Shown here piece after piece: positions 19,662-27,407 of a stretch of DNA of 64,000 nt (positions are counted from its first letter, which is position 1; every line of letters starts with the position of its first letter). The notes under the pieces were generated by a model that was given only the letters and a program-made list of their open reading frames with translations, made no database searches and had not been told where the DNA came from. Made by a program: the position numbers and the translations under genes. The stretch is taken from NCBI GenBank assembly GCA_965219875.1, contig CBDCOW010000003.1, positions 496,001 to 560,000 on the forward strand, written 5' to 3'. Source of the stretch: DAOUKH01 sp965219875 (GTDB taxonomy: Bacteria > Chloroflexota > Dehalococcoidia > SHYB01).

Positions 19662-19673
19662 CCGCCCTTTCAG

Positions 19674-20597
19674 TCAGAACAGCGCGATGGGGTTCACCGC
19701 CGAGCCGGTGCCGCCGGGCATGTTGAGCGGGGCCACCGTCAGCATGAACTCGTAGCGCCCCTCCTCCGCGCAGGCGTCGGCCAGCGGCTCGAGGAGGGCG
19801 TTGTCCAGCAGCGGCATCCCCAGCGTCGGGATGGCACCGTGCACCGGCATCGGCATCGCGTAGCCGCTGGGATTGTGGTCGAGCATGTCCCAGACTAGGA
19901 GCGCCACGTCGAGGTCACGGAGCATCGGCAGACACGAGGCGTGCGCCCCCGGCCAGGGGGCCGGAGGGATTCCATAGGGAGTGTCAGGGTTGGCGGCCTG
20001 CCAACGCTCGCGCCCCGCGTAGAGCACCACCGCGTCGCCGGGCAGCAGCTCGACGCCCTCCGCCTCCGCCGCCTCCTCGATCTCCCACCCGTGAATGGGT
20101 GTCTCCCGCGTCACGAACGCCCCGCCGCGCAGCCGCGGGATGTCGATCAGCACGCCGCGGGTGACGATCCCGTCGGCCCAGACGTCGATCGCGCCGAACG
20201 TCGCTCCGGTGAACGCAATCTCTCTCTCGGGGTCGCGGCCGTTGTACAACTCGCCCTTGTACCAGAAGTGACAGAGCGCGTCTAAGTGGGTCATCGTCAT
20301 CCCGTGGTGGTAGATGCCGAAGTAGTCGCCGGCGGCCCCGACGGGGGCGCCCTCCACCGGCGACCGGGTCATGTAGTGCTGCACGGGACGCGGATTGTGC
20401 GCCCCCATCGTCTTGTCCAACGGACGGCTCAGCGACACCGTCCGGCCCGATTTCACGAGACCGGCAGCCGCCACGCGCTTCTCCGGCGTGATCAGGTTCA
20501 CCGTGCCGGCGGAGTCATCCTTCCCCCACCGGCCCCAATTCCTCCGGTCGGTGAGGTAGCCCAAGACCTCGGCTTCCGTCGGCGCCCGTTTCTCCAT
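19674..20597 (-). CDS. Cyclase family protein (kynurenine-formamidase-like hydrolase)
   Basis: The protein is 307 residues from the ATG at 20597; the frame runs on upstream across repeat DNA and that part is not real. The metal site HHGMTMTHLDALCH (97-110) matches the H-x-G-T-H-x-D...H pattern of the cyclase/KynB superfamily. Later blocks are RGVLIDIPRLRG, LLPGDAVVLYAGRE and a C-terminal GGTGSAVNPIA. Members hydrolyse amide or lactone bonds using zinc or manganese. The N-terminal RRNWGRWGKDDSAGTVN is typical of the longer subgroup annotated in aromatic degradation. Substrate unknown. Confidence 0.85.
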   Translation of the reverse strand: MEKRAPTEAEVLGYLTDRRNWGRWGKDDSAGTVNLITPEKRVAAAGLVKSGRTVSLSRPLDKTMGAHNPRPVQHYMTRSPVEGAPVGAAGDYFGIYHHGMTMTHLDALCHFWYKGELYNGRDPEREIAFTGATFGAIDVWADGIVTRGVLIDIPRLRGGAFVTRETPIHGWEIEEAAEAEGVELLPGDAVVLYAGRERWQAANPDTPYGIPPAPWPGAHASCLPMLRDLDVALLVWDMLDHNPSGYAMPMPVHGAIPTLGMPLLDNALLEPLADACAEEGRYEFMLTVAPLNMPGGTGSAVNPIALF

Positions 20598-20959
20598 TGA
20601 GCCGCCCCCCTCAATGCGATGCTGTCGAACGCCGCGATTGTAGCGCAGCCGCCACCTTAAGCCTCTCCCCCGTGGGGAAGCGCCACAAACCTCTCTCTCT
20701 CTCTGGAGACCTTTGCGCAACCGCCCACGGGCAAGTATGAGTGGGGCCGGGAGGTCTTGCCTCTTCTCCCCACGGGAGAAGATTGAGATGAGGGGCACCC
20801 TCGCAACCGCCACGGGTTATCGAAGTCCGCCACCTTCGCGGTCAGTCACCCCGGTTACGCAAGGGTCTCCTCCGGGAGAGACTGAGAGAGGGCCGGTAAC
20901 GCCCCTCACGATTCGCGGTATGATTCGCCCGCCGCCACCGCGGCCCTACGGAGGACTCG
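20598..20959. repeat. Intergenic region with three degenerate palindromic repeats
   Basis: The gap between divergent genes holds CTCTCCCCCGTGGGGAAG near 20663, CTTCTCCCCACGGGAGAAG near 20760 and TCTCCTCCGGGAGAGACTGAGAGAGGG near 20867. All belong to the family seen at 4745 and 21869. A TATGAT -10 (20919-20924) and a GGAGGA ribosome site before 20960 serve the MBL gene. No gene is seen. Confidence 0.65.
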
Positions 20960-21790
20960 ATGACCGCCTTGGAACGCATCGGCCAGCACATCCACCGGCT
21001 GCACATCAAGGACACCCACGCCTTCCACCCCGGCGGGACGAATATCTACTTTGTCGGCGACCCCGCCACGGAGATGACCCTCGTCGACACCGGCGAGCAG
21101 GACCGCGAGTGGACACGCCTGATCCTCGACGCCTACCGCGACCTCGGCGAGCCCAAGATCGCCGCCATCCTCATCACCCACGGACACATCGACCACATCG
21201 GCGGGCTCGACCGCATCCACGAGGTCATGCGGGCGCCGGTGCGCTGCCACCCCAAGCTCGTCGAGAAGCTCACCCCCTACCTCGGCGCGGATTGGGTGAC
21301 GAAGCTTCGCTCCCGCGAGCGCATCGCCGCCGGCGGCGGGGCGGTCCTCGAAGCCCGCTTCACCCCGGGCCACGCCGAAGACCACGCATGCTACTTCCTC
21401 AACGCTGAGAAGATCGCCCTCACCGGCGACACGATCCTCGGATCCAGCACCAGCGTCGTCCAAGACCTCGCCAGCTACATGAAGTCGCTCGCCCTCATCG
21501 AGCGCTTCAAGCCGCGCGTCATCTGCCCCGCCCACGGCAAGATCGTCCACAACGCGCCCGAGTGGGTCGCCGGCTACATCAAGCACCGCAACCTGCGCGA
21601 GCGCCAAGTCCTCGGCGCCCTCAAGGACGGCCTCGGCGACGCCGACGAGATCGCGCGCCGCATCTACCCCAAGAACCTCAAGAAGGCCCTGCGCCAAGCC
21701 GCCGCCGGCAACGTCCGCCAACACCTCGTCAAGCTCAAGAAGGACGGCCGAGTCGAAGAGCTGCCGGCGCGGTACGTGGTTGCCGGGTAG
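20960..21790 (+). CDS. MBL-fold metallo-hydrolase, LACTB2-like
   Basis: The 276-residue metallo-beta-lactamase fold protein has THGHIDHIGG at residues 73-82 (HxHxDH), FTPGHAEDHACYFL with the next histidine, a LTGDTILG aspartate block and ICPAHGKIV for the last histidine. About 80 C-terminal residues with HRNLRERQVL resemble the winged-helix tail of the LACTB2/RNase-like branch. These act on nucleic acids or thioesters; the substrate is open. A GGAGGA lies just before the ATG. Flanked by palindromic repeats on both sides. Confidence 0.85.
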   Translation: MTALERIGQHIHRLHIKDTHAFHPGGTNIYFVGDPATEMTLVDTGEQDREWTRLILDAYRDLGEPKIAAILITHGHIDHIGGLDRIHEVMRAPVRCHPKLVEKLTPYLGADWVTKLRSRERIAAGGGAVLEARFTPGHAEDHACYFLNAEKIALTGDTILGSSTSVVQDLASYMKSLALIERFKPRVICPAHGKIVHNAPEWVAGYIKHRNLRERQVLGALKDGLGDADEIARRIYPKNLKKALRQAAAGNVRQHLVKLKKDGRVEELPARYVVAG

Positions 21791-21868
21791 AAGATATTAC
21801 CCCTCCCAACGGAGACCTTTGCATACCCGCCGAAAGTTCGGGCGGGATCCCCGAGGTGGGTCCCATCC

Positions 21869-21915
21869 GGCCTCTCCCCCTCTGGGGGAGACTGAGAGAG
21901 GGCGGGGGAGGCGGG
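21869..21915. repeat. Dispersed palindromic repeat after the MBL gene
   Basis: CCTCTCCCCCTCTGGGGGAGACTGAGAGAGGG-type hairpin, close in sequence to the 20867 and 4745 elements. It lies in the 228-base gap between convergent genes. Confidence 0.65.
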
Positions 21916-22018
21916 GGCCGCCCAACCTCGCGGACCCGGCTACCCTGAGTTTCGCGAACGTCTGCAACTGGAAAGAGCGGGGGTGAGGGAAGTGTCGCCG
22001 TGCGATGTAGGGTGCGGC

Positions 22019-23065
22019 TCAGCCCACACTCACGTCCGACTGCACCAGCGTCCAAATGGGCTTCAGGGGAATTTCCTTCTGGAGATCCGGCGACAACTTC
22101 TCGTAGTTGTCCAGCAGAGCCTCCACGACGTCCCCATCGTCCCAAAGGCGAGTCTTGAAGAAGTCTTGCCGCGCCTCCTTGCGCGTCGAGTCCTTGAAGC
22201 CACCCCAAGAGACGAGAAGCCCCTGCTCCCCATTGAAACTCTGCATAGCGCCACGCAGCTCGCGCAACACTTTCACGTCCACGACTTGTGCGCCTGATTT
22301 CACTTGGACAACCAAGCGGGGCGAGTCGAAACCCATCGGGCCATTCCCCGCCAGAATGTCGACCCCGCCATCTGCTCCCACGGGCGAACGCCAGGTCTCA
22401 TAGCCCTCCGCCTTCAGAATTTCCTCGATCAACCGCTCCAGCTCGTGGCCCTGAAACTTCCGGCCGATGTACTCTCGAATCGCATCATCTGCTGCTTGCG
22501 CAATGTCGGTTGGCGCATCGTCGGCTGGCTCGTCACCGTTTGGCTTATCGACGACCGCGAGTGGTGCGGGAAGTCGTCCCCCTGCCAGAGCGCGGAGGCG
22601 CTCCTCCGCCCTCTCGGGCTTGACAGCGCACACCGTCAACAAGGAGCCCAAGGAGTACAGGATGTCCTGATCCACGGAGGACCGCGGGATATCGTCTCGC
22701 AGCCATTTGACGCGGCGAGTGTGGTGCGCCCCTGTTGAAGAAGCAGGCTGGTGTTCATAAGGCCCGGTGACCTCACCAACGGCGATCGCCGACCGCGTCT
22801 TCAGCGGAAGCACTACGGTATCCCTAGCCTTGATGCCCTCTCGGAACCGCCAGAGCTGCCCTGCGCGAATGTTGACCTGAACGCCACTTAGGTCAGAGGA
22901 TGCCTCTCGGACGCGTGAAGCCATTTCCTCTCGAGATCCAATGCCACTTAGATCTTCGGCCACTCCAAAGGCGACGGCCACACGGCCGACACCGCCTTCT
23001 CCCAGCGACCAGTCTTCCCATTCACCGTGCTTTCCAGCTCTCACCATCCAGACCGCCATATCCAT
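22019..23065 (-). CDS. Mrr-type restriction endonuclease-like protein
   Basis: The 348-residue protein ends in an Mrr catalytic domain: LERLIEEILKAEGYETWRSPVG, then GADGGVDILAG with Asp236, and LVVQVKSG with the Q-x-K motif at 254-256. LLVSWGGFKDSTRKEARQ near the C-terminus is the usual last block. The first 150 residues, including TVVLPLKTRSAIAVGEVTGPY, look like an EVE/PUA-like or ligand-sensing domain that could recognise modified bases; this is inference. No methylase or ATPase partner is adjacent, so it is a solitary modification-dependent nuclease candidate. Base composition is a little lower in G+C than its neighbours. Confidence 0.85.
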   Translation of the reverse strand: MDMAVWMVRAGKHGEWEDWSLGEGGVGRVAVAFGVAEDLSGIGSREEMASRVREASSDLSGVQVNIRAGQLWRFREGIKARDTVVLPLKTRSAIAVGEVTGPYEHQPASSTGAHHTRRVKWLRDDIPRSSVDQDILYSLGSLLTVCAVKPERAEERLRALAGGRLPAPLAVVDKPNGDEPADDAPTDIAQAADDAIREYIGRKFQGHELERLIEEILKAEGYETWRSPVGADGGVDILAGNGPMGFDSPRLVVQVKSGAQVVDVKVLRELRGAMQSFNGEQGLLVSWGGFKDSTRKEARQDFFKTRLWDDGDVVEALLDNYEKLSPDLQKEIPLKPIWTLVQSDVSVG

Positions 23066-23097
23066 CTCCTAAAACCGTTACCGGCGCATTGTACCGT

Positions 23098-23126
23098 TTG
23101 ACAGCCCACGCTTCCGTTGGTACGTT
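23098..23126 (+). promoter_or_regulatory. Promoter TTGACA-17-TACGTT for the SnoaL-like gene
   Basis: TTGACA (23098-23103) and TACGTT (23121-23126) are 17 bases apart, 33 bases before the ATG. Confidence 0.55.
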
Positions 23127-23158
23127 CCCGGCCCAGCGGGAACACAACGGAGGTTCAC

Positions 23159-23590
23159 ATGACGGACGAGCGGAGCCGACGCACGGCGGATGAGGTCGAG
23201 ATCGCCAAGCTCCTCGCAAAGCTGGCGCAGATGGCCGACGACGGCGACCTGAACGAGTACGCGCGGCTTTTCACCGAGGACGGCTCGTGGACCGGGCCCG
23301 GCGGCGATACGCGGACGGGGCGCCCCGACATCATCGCCGGCGCCCAGGAGCGGCGCGCCGCCGGCATCCAGGGCCCCGGCACGAACTCCTCCCACCTCAT
23401 CTCGAACGTCAACATCGAGGTCGACGGCGACGCGGCGACAGGCAAGGCGTACTTCCACTACTACCGCAACGCCGACGCCATGCCTCAGATCACCAGCATG
23501 GGCGTCTACCGAGACCAGTTCCGCCGCACGCCCGAGGGCTGGCGCATGGCCAAGCGGGTGATTCACGGGCCCACCGTCGCCCCACCCTAG
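23159..23590 (+). CDS. SnoaL-like / NTF2-fold protein
   Basis: The 143-residue protein starts at the ATG following an ideal GGAGG 6 bases upstream. It contains EIAKLLAKLAQMADDGDLNEYARLFTEDGSW, a helix-helix-strand opening typical of SnoaL-like nuclear transport factor 2 folds. TSMGVYRDQFRRTPEGWRMAKR forms the last strands. These proteins are polyketide cyclases, dehydratases or isomerases, or have no known activity. No catalytic assignment is possible. Confidence 0.8.
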   Translation: MTDERSRRTADEVEIAKLLAKLAQMADDGDLNEYARLFTEDGSWTGPGGDTRTGRPDIIAGAQERRAAGIQGPGTNSSHLISNVNIEVDGDAATGKAYFHYYRNADAMPQITSMGVYRDQFRRTPEGWRMAKRVIHGPTVAPP

Positions 23591-23607
23591 GATCCTCAAT
23601 CCCGTAG

Positions 23608-23628
23608 GGGCGCCCCTCGTGGGCGCCC
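23608..23628. repeat. Palindromic hairpin GGGCGCCC-CTCGT-GGGCGCCC
   Basis: An 8-bp perfect hairpin with self-palindromic arms lies 18 bases after the SnoaL stop. It could end transcription in either direction, though there is no T-run. Confidence 0.6.
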
Positions 23629-23687
23629 GTCCCCCACCCCGAACCCGCCTCGACAACTCTCCACGGACCAATTTTCCGCGGCGATGA

Positions 23688-23720
23688 CCCTTGACAGGCC
23701 TTGTCAAGGGGGTTTATCGT
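23688..23720 (+). promoter_or_regulatory. Operator-like palindrome overlapping a -35, reading into the tandem array
   Basis: CCCTTGACA-GGCCT-TGTCAAGGG (23688-23710) is a perfect inverted repeat with 9-base arms. Its left arm contains TTGACA (23691-23696), and TATCGT (23715-23720) lies 18 bases further on. That arrangement could be a repressor-controlled promoter pointing at the repeat array. It could also simply be a hairpin. Confidence 0.4.
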
Positions 23721-23771
23721 TAGCCTAGAACATTAGTGCTGTCTCCCTTAGCGGCGAGAGACCTGTGTTCC

Positions 23772-24430
23772 GCGCCTCCCGCGAGGGAGCGTGCAACCGC
23801 GCCGGTAGACGCCCTTCGGGGCCTCCTCCAGCGCCGCGCCTCCCGCGAGGGAGTGTGCACCTGCGCCGGTAGACGCCCTTCGAGGCTTCCCCCAGCGCCG
23901 CGCCTCCCGCGAGGGAGTGTGCAACCGCGCCGGTAGACGCCCTTCGAGGCCTCCCCCAGCGCCGCGCCTCCCGCAAGGGAGCGTGCAACCGCGCCGGTAG
24001 ACGCCCTTCGGGGCTTCCCCCAGCGCCGCGCCTCCCGCGAGGGAGCGTGCAACCGCGCCGGTAGACGCCTTTCGAGGCCTCCCCCGACGCCGCGCCTCCC
24101 GCGAGGGAGTGTGCAACCGCGCCGGTAGACGCCCTTCGGGGCCTCCCCCAGCGCCGCGCCTCCCGCAAGGGAGCGTGCAACCGCGCCGGTAGACGCCCTT
24201 CGGGGCCTCCCCCAGCGCCGCGCCTCCCGCGAGGGAGCGTGCAACCGCGCCGGTAGACGCCCTTCGGGGCCTCCCCCGGCGCCGCGCCTCCCCGCAAGGG
24301 GAGTGTGCACCTGCGCCGGACCACCCGACTGAGCGTGTGCCGGCGCGCGCCTCTCCGCAAGGGGAGCGTGCGACCCGCGCCGGGCCGCCCCTTCGGGGGC
24401 GGGGCCGGCGTACGCGACTTAAGCCGAGCT
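23772..24430. repeat. 64-bp tandem array with two tetraloop hairpins per unit
   Basis: Nine units begin at 23772, 23836, 23900, 23964, 24028, 24092, 24156, 24220 and 24284, exactly 64 bases apart, and a degenerate tenth begins at 24347. Each unit starts with hairpin A, CTCCC-GNRA-GGGAG, with GCGA or GCAA loops. Hairpin B near the unit end is GCCC-TTCG-GGGC; it is missing in unit 9. The unit length is not a multiple of 3, so all frames are cycled and the long open frames across it are not protein genes. The array fills the gap between two convergent genes (SnoaL ends 23590, SDR ends 24483). Confidence 0.95.
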
Positions 24431-24482
24431 GCGCCCAAAACGCTCCACGAGTCCTGCGAGCTCGCCCTCGCCCTGAGAAGGT

Positions 24483-25301
24483 CTAGTCCTTCACCAGCGG
24501 GTAGCGCTCGTAGATGTCGACGCCTAGCTCCGTCATCAGGTCCTCGTCGTAGACGATGCGCCCGGTGTAGGTCTTGGGGTCCTGCGACACCATCCAGACG
24601 GCGGCGTCGGCGGTGATTTGGCCCGTCTCCCACGCGCCTACGAAGGGGTGGTCGGGGCCTCGGAACCAGACTTGCCCCTCGGTGGCGACGCCCCGCTTAG
24701 GCGAGACGACGTTGACCGCGATCCCGTAGGGCCACACCTCGCCGGCTAGGCCCTGCGTCAGACGTTCGGTGTGGCGTTTGCCCGCGCCGTAGGCCGTGCC
24801 GCCGGTGGCCACGGCGTCGTAGGGGCCTTCGCCGGGGCCAATGGCGCCGGTGGAGGAGAGGTTCAGGATGTGACCCCCGCCCTGTTCCTTCATCTGCGGC
24901 AGCACGGCCTTCGCCGAGATGAAGATGGGCCGGATGTTGATCTTCCACAGCAGGTCGAAGTGCTTCGTCTGCATGGTCTCGATCTTGCCGGGGATCAGCA
25001 CCGCGGCGTTGTTGACCCAGACGTCGAGCCGGCCCCACCGCTCGACCGCCGCCGCGGCCAGCGCCTCGATCTGCGTGTCGTCGGTCACGTCGCAGCGGAC
25101 GCCGATCGCCTCGCCGCCGGCCTCCTCGATCTGCGCCACCGTCTTCGCGATGCTGCCGGGGATCCGGAAGTCGCCCTCGTTCTCCGTACGCGCCGACACC
25201 ACCACCTTCGCGCCCTCGGCGGCGAAGGTGAGCGCCATGTCGCGCCCGATGCCCCGGCTCGCGCCGGTCACGACGACCGTCTTGCCTTCGAGTTTGCCCA
25301 T
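24483..25301 (-). CDS. SDR family NAD(P)-dependent oxidoreductase
   Basis: This is a classical short-chain dehydrogenase of 272 residues. The nucleotide-binding TGASRGIG is at 12-19, NNAA at 97-100, Ser150 and the Y-x-x-x-K pair at Tyr171/Lys175. An unusual Asn-rich ENEGDFRIPGS after the second strand suggests the subgroup close to SDRs named for 2-hydroxycyclohexanecarboxyl-CoA or steroid oxidation; this is weak. The Arg at the end of strand 2 (SARTE) favours NADP. Substrate unknown. Confidence 0.9.
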   Translation of the reverse strand: MGKLEGKTVVVTGASRGIGRDMALTFAAEGAKVVVSARTENEGDFRIPGSIAKTVAQIEEAGGEAIGVRCDVTDDTQIEALAAAAVERWGRLDVWVNNAAVLIPGKIETMQTKHFDLLWKINIRPIFISAKAVLPQMKEQGGGHILNLSSTGAIGPGEGPYDAVATGGTAYGAGKRHTERLTQGLAGEVWPYGIAVNVVSPKRGVATEGQVWFRGPDHPFVGAWETGQITADAAVWMVSQDPKTYTGRIVYDEDLMTELGVDIYERYPLVKD

Positions 25302-25465
25302 ACCTCTCGCGCCCCTCTCTCGCCGGATACGGCGAGTCGAACGTTCGCGCCATTCTAGCCCGCGCCTCCCGCGACGCCAACGGCGCGCGGCGTGCTGCTA
25401 TGCTTGCGCCAAGCCGAACGCGCCAACGAGCGCGCTACTGAAACAAAGAAAGGGGCCCTGAGCCT

Positions 25466-25786
25466 ATGTACCTGGTCCGAAGAGTCGCAAAGACGCAGCC
25501 CGGCAAGTCGTGGCAAGTCGCCGGTTATCTGGCGAAGATCTGCGCCGCCTACGAGGAAAACGGGCGTGACAAGGCGCGAATCTACATCGGCGGCGGGCTG
25601 CCCGGCGATCAGAACGTGGCCTACGCCGAATGGACGCAAGAGCGCATCGAGCCCAACTTCTTCGAGAACATCCCCAAGGCCGTCTTCGAGGTCAGCGGCC
25701 AGATGATGCCGCTCGTCACCTCCTACGAGATCGAGTTCTACGAGGTGGCGACGGCCGAGAAGCTGACGCAGCGCGGCCTCGGCTAG
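25466..25786 (+). CDS. Small dimeric alpha/beta-barrel-like protein, function unknown
   Basis: The 106-residue protein starts MYLVRRVAKTQPGKSWQVAGYLAKICAAYEE and contains a YAEWTQERIEPN block. The strand-helix-strand layout resembles NIPSNAP or other stress-responsive dimeric alpha/beta barrel proteins. No catalytic residues can be assigned. It ends 76 bases before the selenoprotein start, with a promoter between the two, so they may not be cotranscribed. Confidence 0.6.
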   Translation: MYLVRRVAKTQPGKSWQVAGYLAKICAAYEENGRDKARIYIGGGLPGDQNVAYAEWTQERIEPNFFENIPKAVFEVSGQMMPLVTSYEIEFYEVATAEKLTQRGLG

Positions 25787-25800
25787 CCGCGCCCGTTCGC

Positions 25801-25829
25801 TTGACACGCTCGAAGCGCCTCCCTAGAGT
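25801..25829 (+). promoter_or_regulatory. Promoter TTGACA-17-TAGAGT for the UGSC selenoprotein
   Basis: TTGACA (25801-25806) and TAGAGT (25824-25829) are 17 bases apart, with the ATG 33 bases after the -10. Confidence 0.6.
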
Positions 25830-25862
25830 CCGATGGCAAGAATCCCCGGCGCGAGGTGGACG

Positions 25863-26408
25863 ATGTCTGATCGAATCACCATCCTGCTCCCCCACGGCGA
25901 GTCCGACGAGGCCGCGACCAAGCTCGCCGAGCGGCTGCCCGACCTCCACGGCAAGAAGGTCGGCTTCGTGGACAACGAGCTGTGGCGCTCGATGCATATC
26001 CTCGTCGACGAGCTCGGCGAGACGCTCAAGCGCGACCACGGCGTCACCGAGACGGAGACGATCTTCCTCTCGCCCGGCGCGGGGGGCCTCCCCAAGAAAT
26101 ACCAGGACGCGCTGGAGGAGCTCGCCGCGAGAGTCGACGCGGTGGTGACCGGCCTCGGCAACTGAGGCTCCTGCACCGCGTGGAGTATCCACGAAAGCGC
26201 GAGTCTCGAAGAGCTTGGCATCCCCACCGTCGGCTTCGTCACCGAGCAGTTCAAGGGCTTGGCCAACGCCACCGCCCGCGGCAAGAAGATGCCCAACCTT
26301 CCCATCATCGTCCTCCCCCACCGCTACGACCACCTGCCCGAAGATGACATCCGTGCGGACGTGCGCGGCCGCGTCGGCGACGTCATCAAAATCCTGACGC
26401 AGGAATAG
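25863..26408 (+). CDS. UGSC-family selenoprotein (in-frame UGA at 26163-26165)
   Basis: Read through the UGA, the frame encodes 181 residues and ends at TAG 26406-26408. The UGA falls at residue 101 in VVTGLGN-U-GSCTAWS. This is exactly the Sec-Gly-Ser-Cys motif that names the UGSC (seleno)protein family; relatives with Cys at this site also exist. After the UGA the frame continues with LEELGIPTVGFVTEQF and LPHRYDHLPED, clearly coding. A hairpin 13 bases downstream of the UGA fits a bacterial SECIS. The start at 25863 follows a GAGGTGG. Automated calling would split it into a 100-residue product plus an untranslated tail. The reaction is not known; a redox role is inferred from the U-x-x-C pair. 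Confidence 0.9.
26179..26193 (+). promoter_or_regulatory. SECIS-like hairpin of the UGSC gene
   Basis: CGTGGA-GTA-TCCACG forms a 6-bp stem with a G at the first loop position. The loop begins 19 bases after the UGA, inside the 16-37 base range of bacterial SECIS elements. It lies within the coding frame, as bacterial SECIS do. Confidence 0.75.
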
Positions 26409-26420
26409 CGCCGACACCAC

Positions 26421-27395
26421 GTGAGCGACATCGAGCTAGCAAGTATCGACCGGGTGGACCTGCGCGAGGTCTGGCCCAATGAGGCCGACGACTTTACGCC
26501 CTGGCTTGCCGAGAACATCGCGGAGCTGGGCAAGGCGCTTGGGCTGGATCTCGATGTGCGGGAGACGGAAGCTCCTGTCGGTGGTTACTCACTTGACATC
26601 CTCGCCACGGATTCCAACGGAGACCGCAAAGTCGTCATCGAGAACCAGTTAGAAGCCACTAACCACGACCATCTCGGCAAGCTGTTGACCTACGCCGCGG
26701 GGTTGGACGCCAACGTAGTCGTCTGGCTCACCAAGGAGTTTCGGGACGAGCACCGGCAAGCGTTGGACTGGCTGAACCAACACACCGATGAGGACACGGA
26801 TTTCTTCGGCGTCACGGTGGAAGCCTGGAAGATCGACGGGTCAAGACCCGCCCCGCACTTCAACCTTGTCGCCGTGCCAAATGGTTGGCGCAAAGAGGCG
26901 AGCAAGCGATCGCGTAGTGAACCCCGCGTCACGTCAGAGCGCGAGGAGCGGTATAGGGGCTTCTTCCAGCAACTCTTTGACACCCTGCGAGAGAAGCACC
27001 AATTCACGAACGCCAAGAAGGCAGGCCCCGTGAGGTGGTACAGCTTTACAAGCGGCTACAGCCGGGTCAAATATGGAGCAAACTTTTTCGGTCCGAGATC
27101 GGAGAATGCCCGAGTCGAAGTGTACATCGACTATCTGGACGGAGAGCGGAACATCCGCCTCTTGGAAGATCTGTCGCGGCACAAGGACCACATCGAATCG
27201 GAACTTGGGCCCTTGGACTGGCAGCGGCAGGAGAACCAGAGGTACTGCCGGATAGCGGCCAGTCGCCCTGGAAGCATCGACGACGAGGAAGATGCCCTTG
27301 CGGAAACACAGACCTGGATGGTCGAGACGCTCCTTGAGTTCAAGAGAGTGTTCGGTCCCCTTTTGGCAAGGCTGACGAAAGAAAACGGCCTCTAA
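26421..27395 (+). CDS. DUF4268 protein with PD-(D/E)XK nuclease-like fold
   Basis: The GTG-started, 324-residue protein has GGYSLDILATD with Asp59 and VVIENQLEATNHDHLGKLLTYAAG with Glu74-x-Gln76. That is the D-x14-E-x-Q core of a PD-(D/E)XK-type fold as found in DUF91/DUF4268 proteins. VVVWLTKEFRDEHRQALDWLN follows. The C-terminal half carries the DUF4268 part, RYRGFFQQLFDTLREKHQF. It starts 12 bases after the selenoprotein stop. A nuclease role is plausible but not demonstrated for the family. G+C is slightly lower than nearby genes, as with the Mrr protein, suggesting acquired DNA. Confidence 0.8.
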   Translation: MSDIELASIDRVDLREVWPNEADDFTPWLAENIAELGKALGLDLDVRETEAPVGGYSLDILATDSNGDRKVVIENQLEATNHDHLGKLLTYAAGLDANVVVWLTKEFRDEHRQALDWLNQHTDEDTDFFGVTVEAWKIDGSRPAPHFNLVAVPNGWRKEASKRSRSEPRVTSEREERYRGFFQQLFDTLREKHQFTNAKKAGPVRWYSFTSGYSRVKYGANFFGPRSENARVEVYIDYLDGERNIRLLEDLSRHKDHIESELGPLDWQRQENQRYCRIAASRPGSIDDEEDALAETQTWMVETLLEFKRVFGPLLARLTKENGL

Positions 27396-27407
27396 CGCCG
27401 CCGACCT

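Noticed and set aside
23772..24430. CRISPR array
   Set aside because: Units are directly adjacent with no variable spacers, and no cas genes are nearby.
23720..24633. Long open frames across the 64-bp array (about 120-300 residues, Arg/Gly/Ala repeats)
   Set aside because: The unit is 64 bases, so reading frames rotate every repeat; openness reflects high G+C and absence of stops, not selection for a protein.
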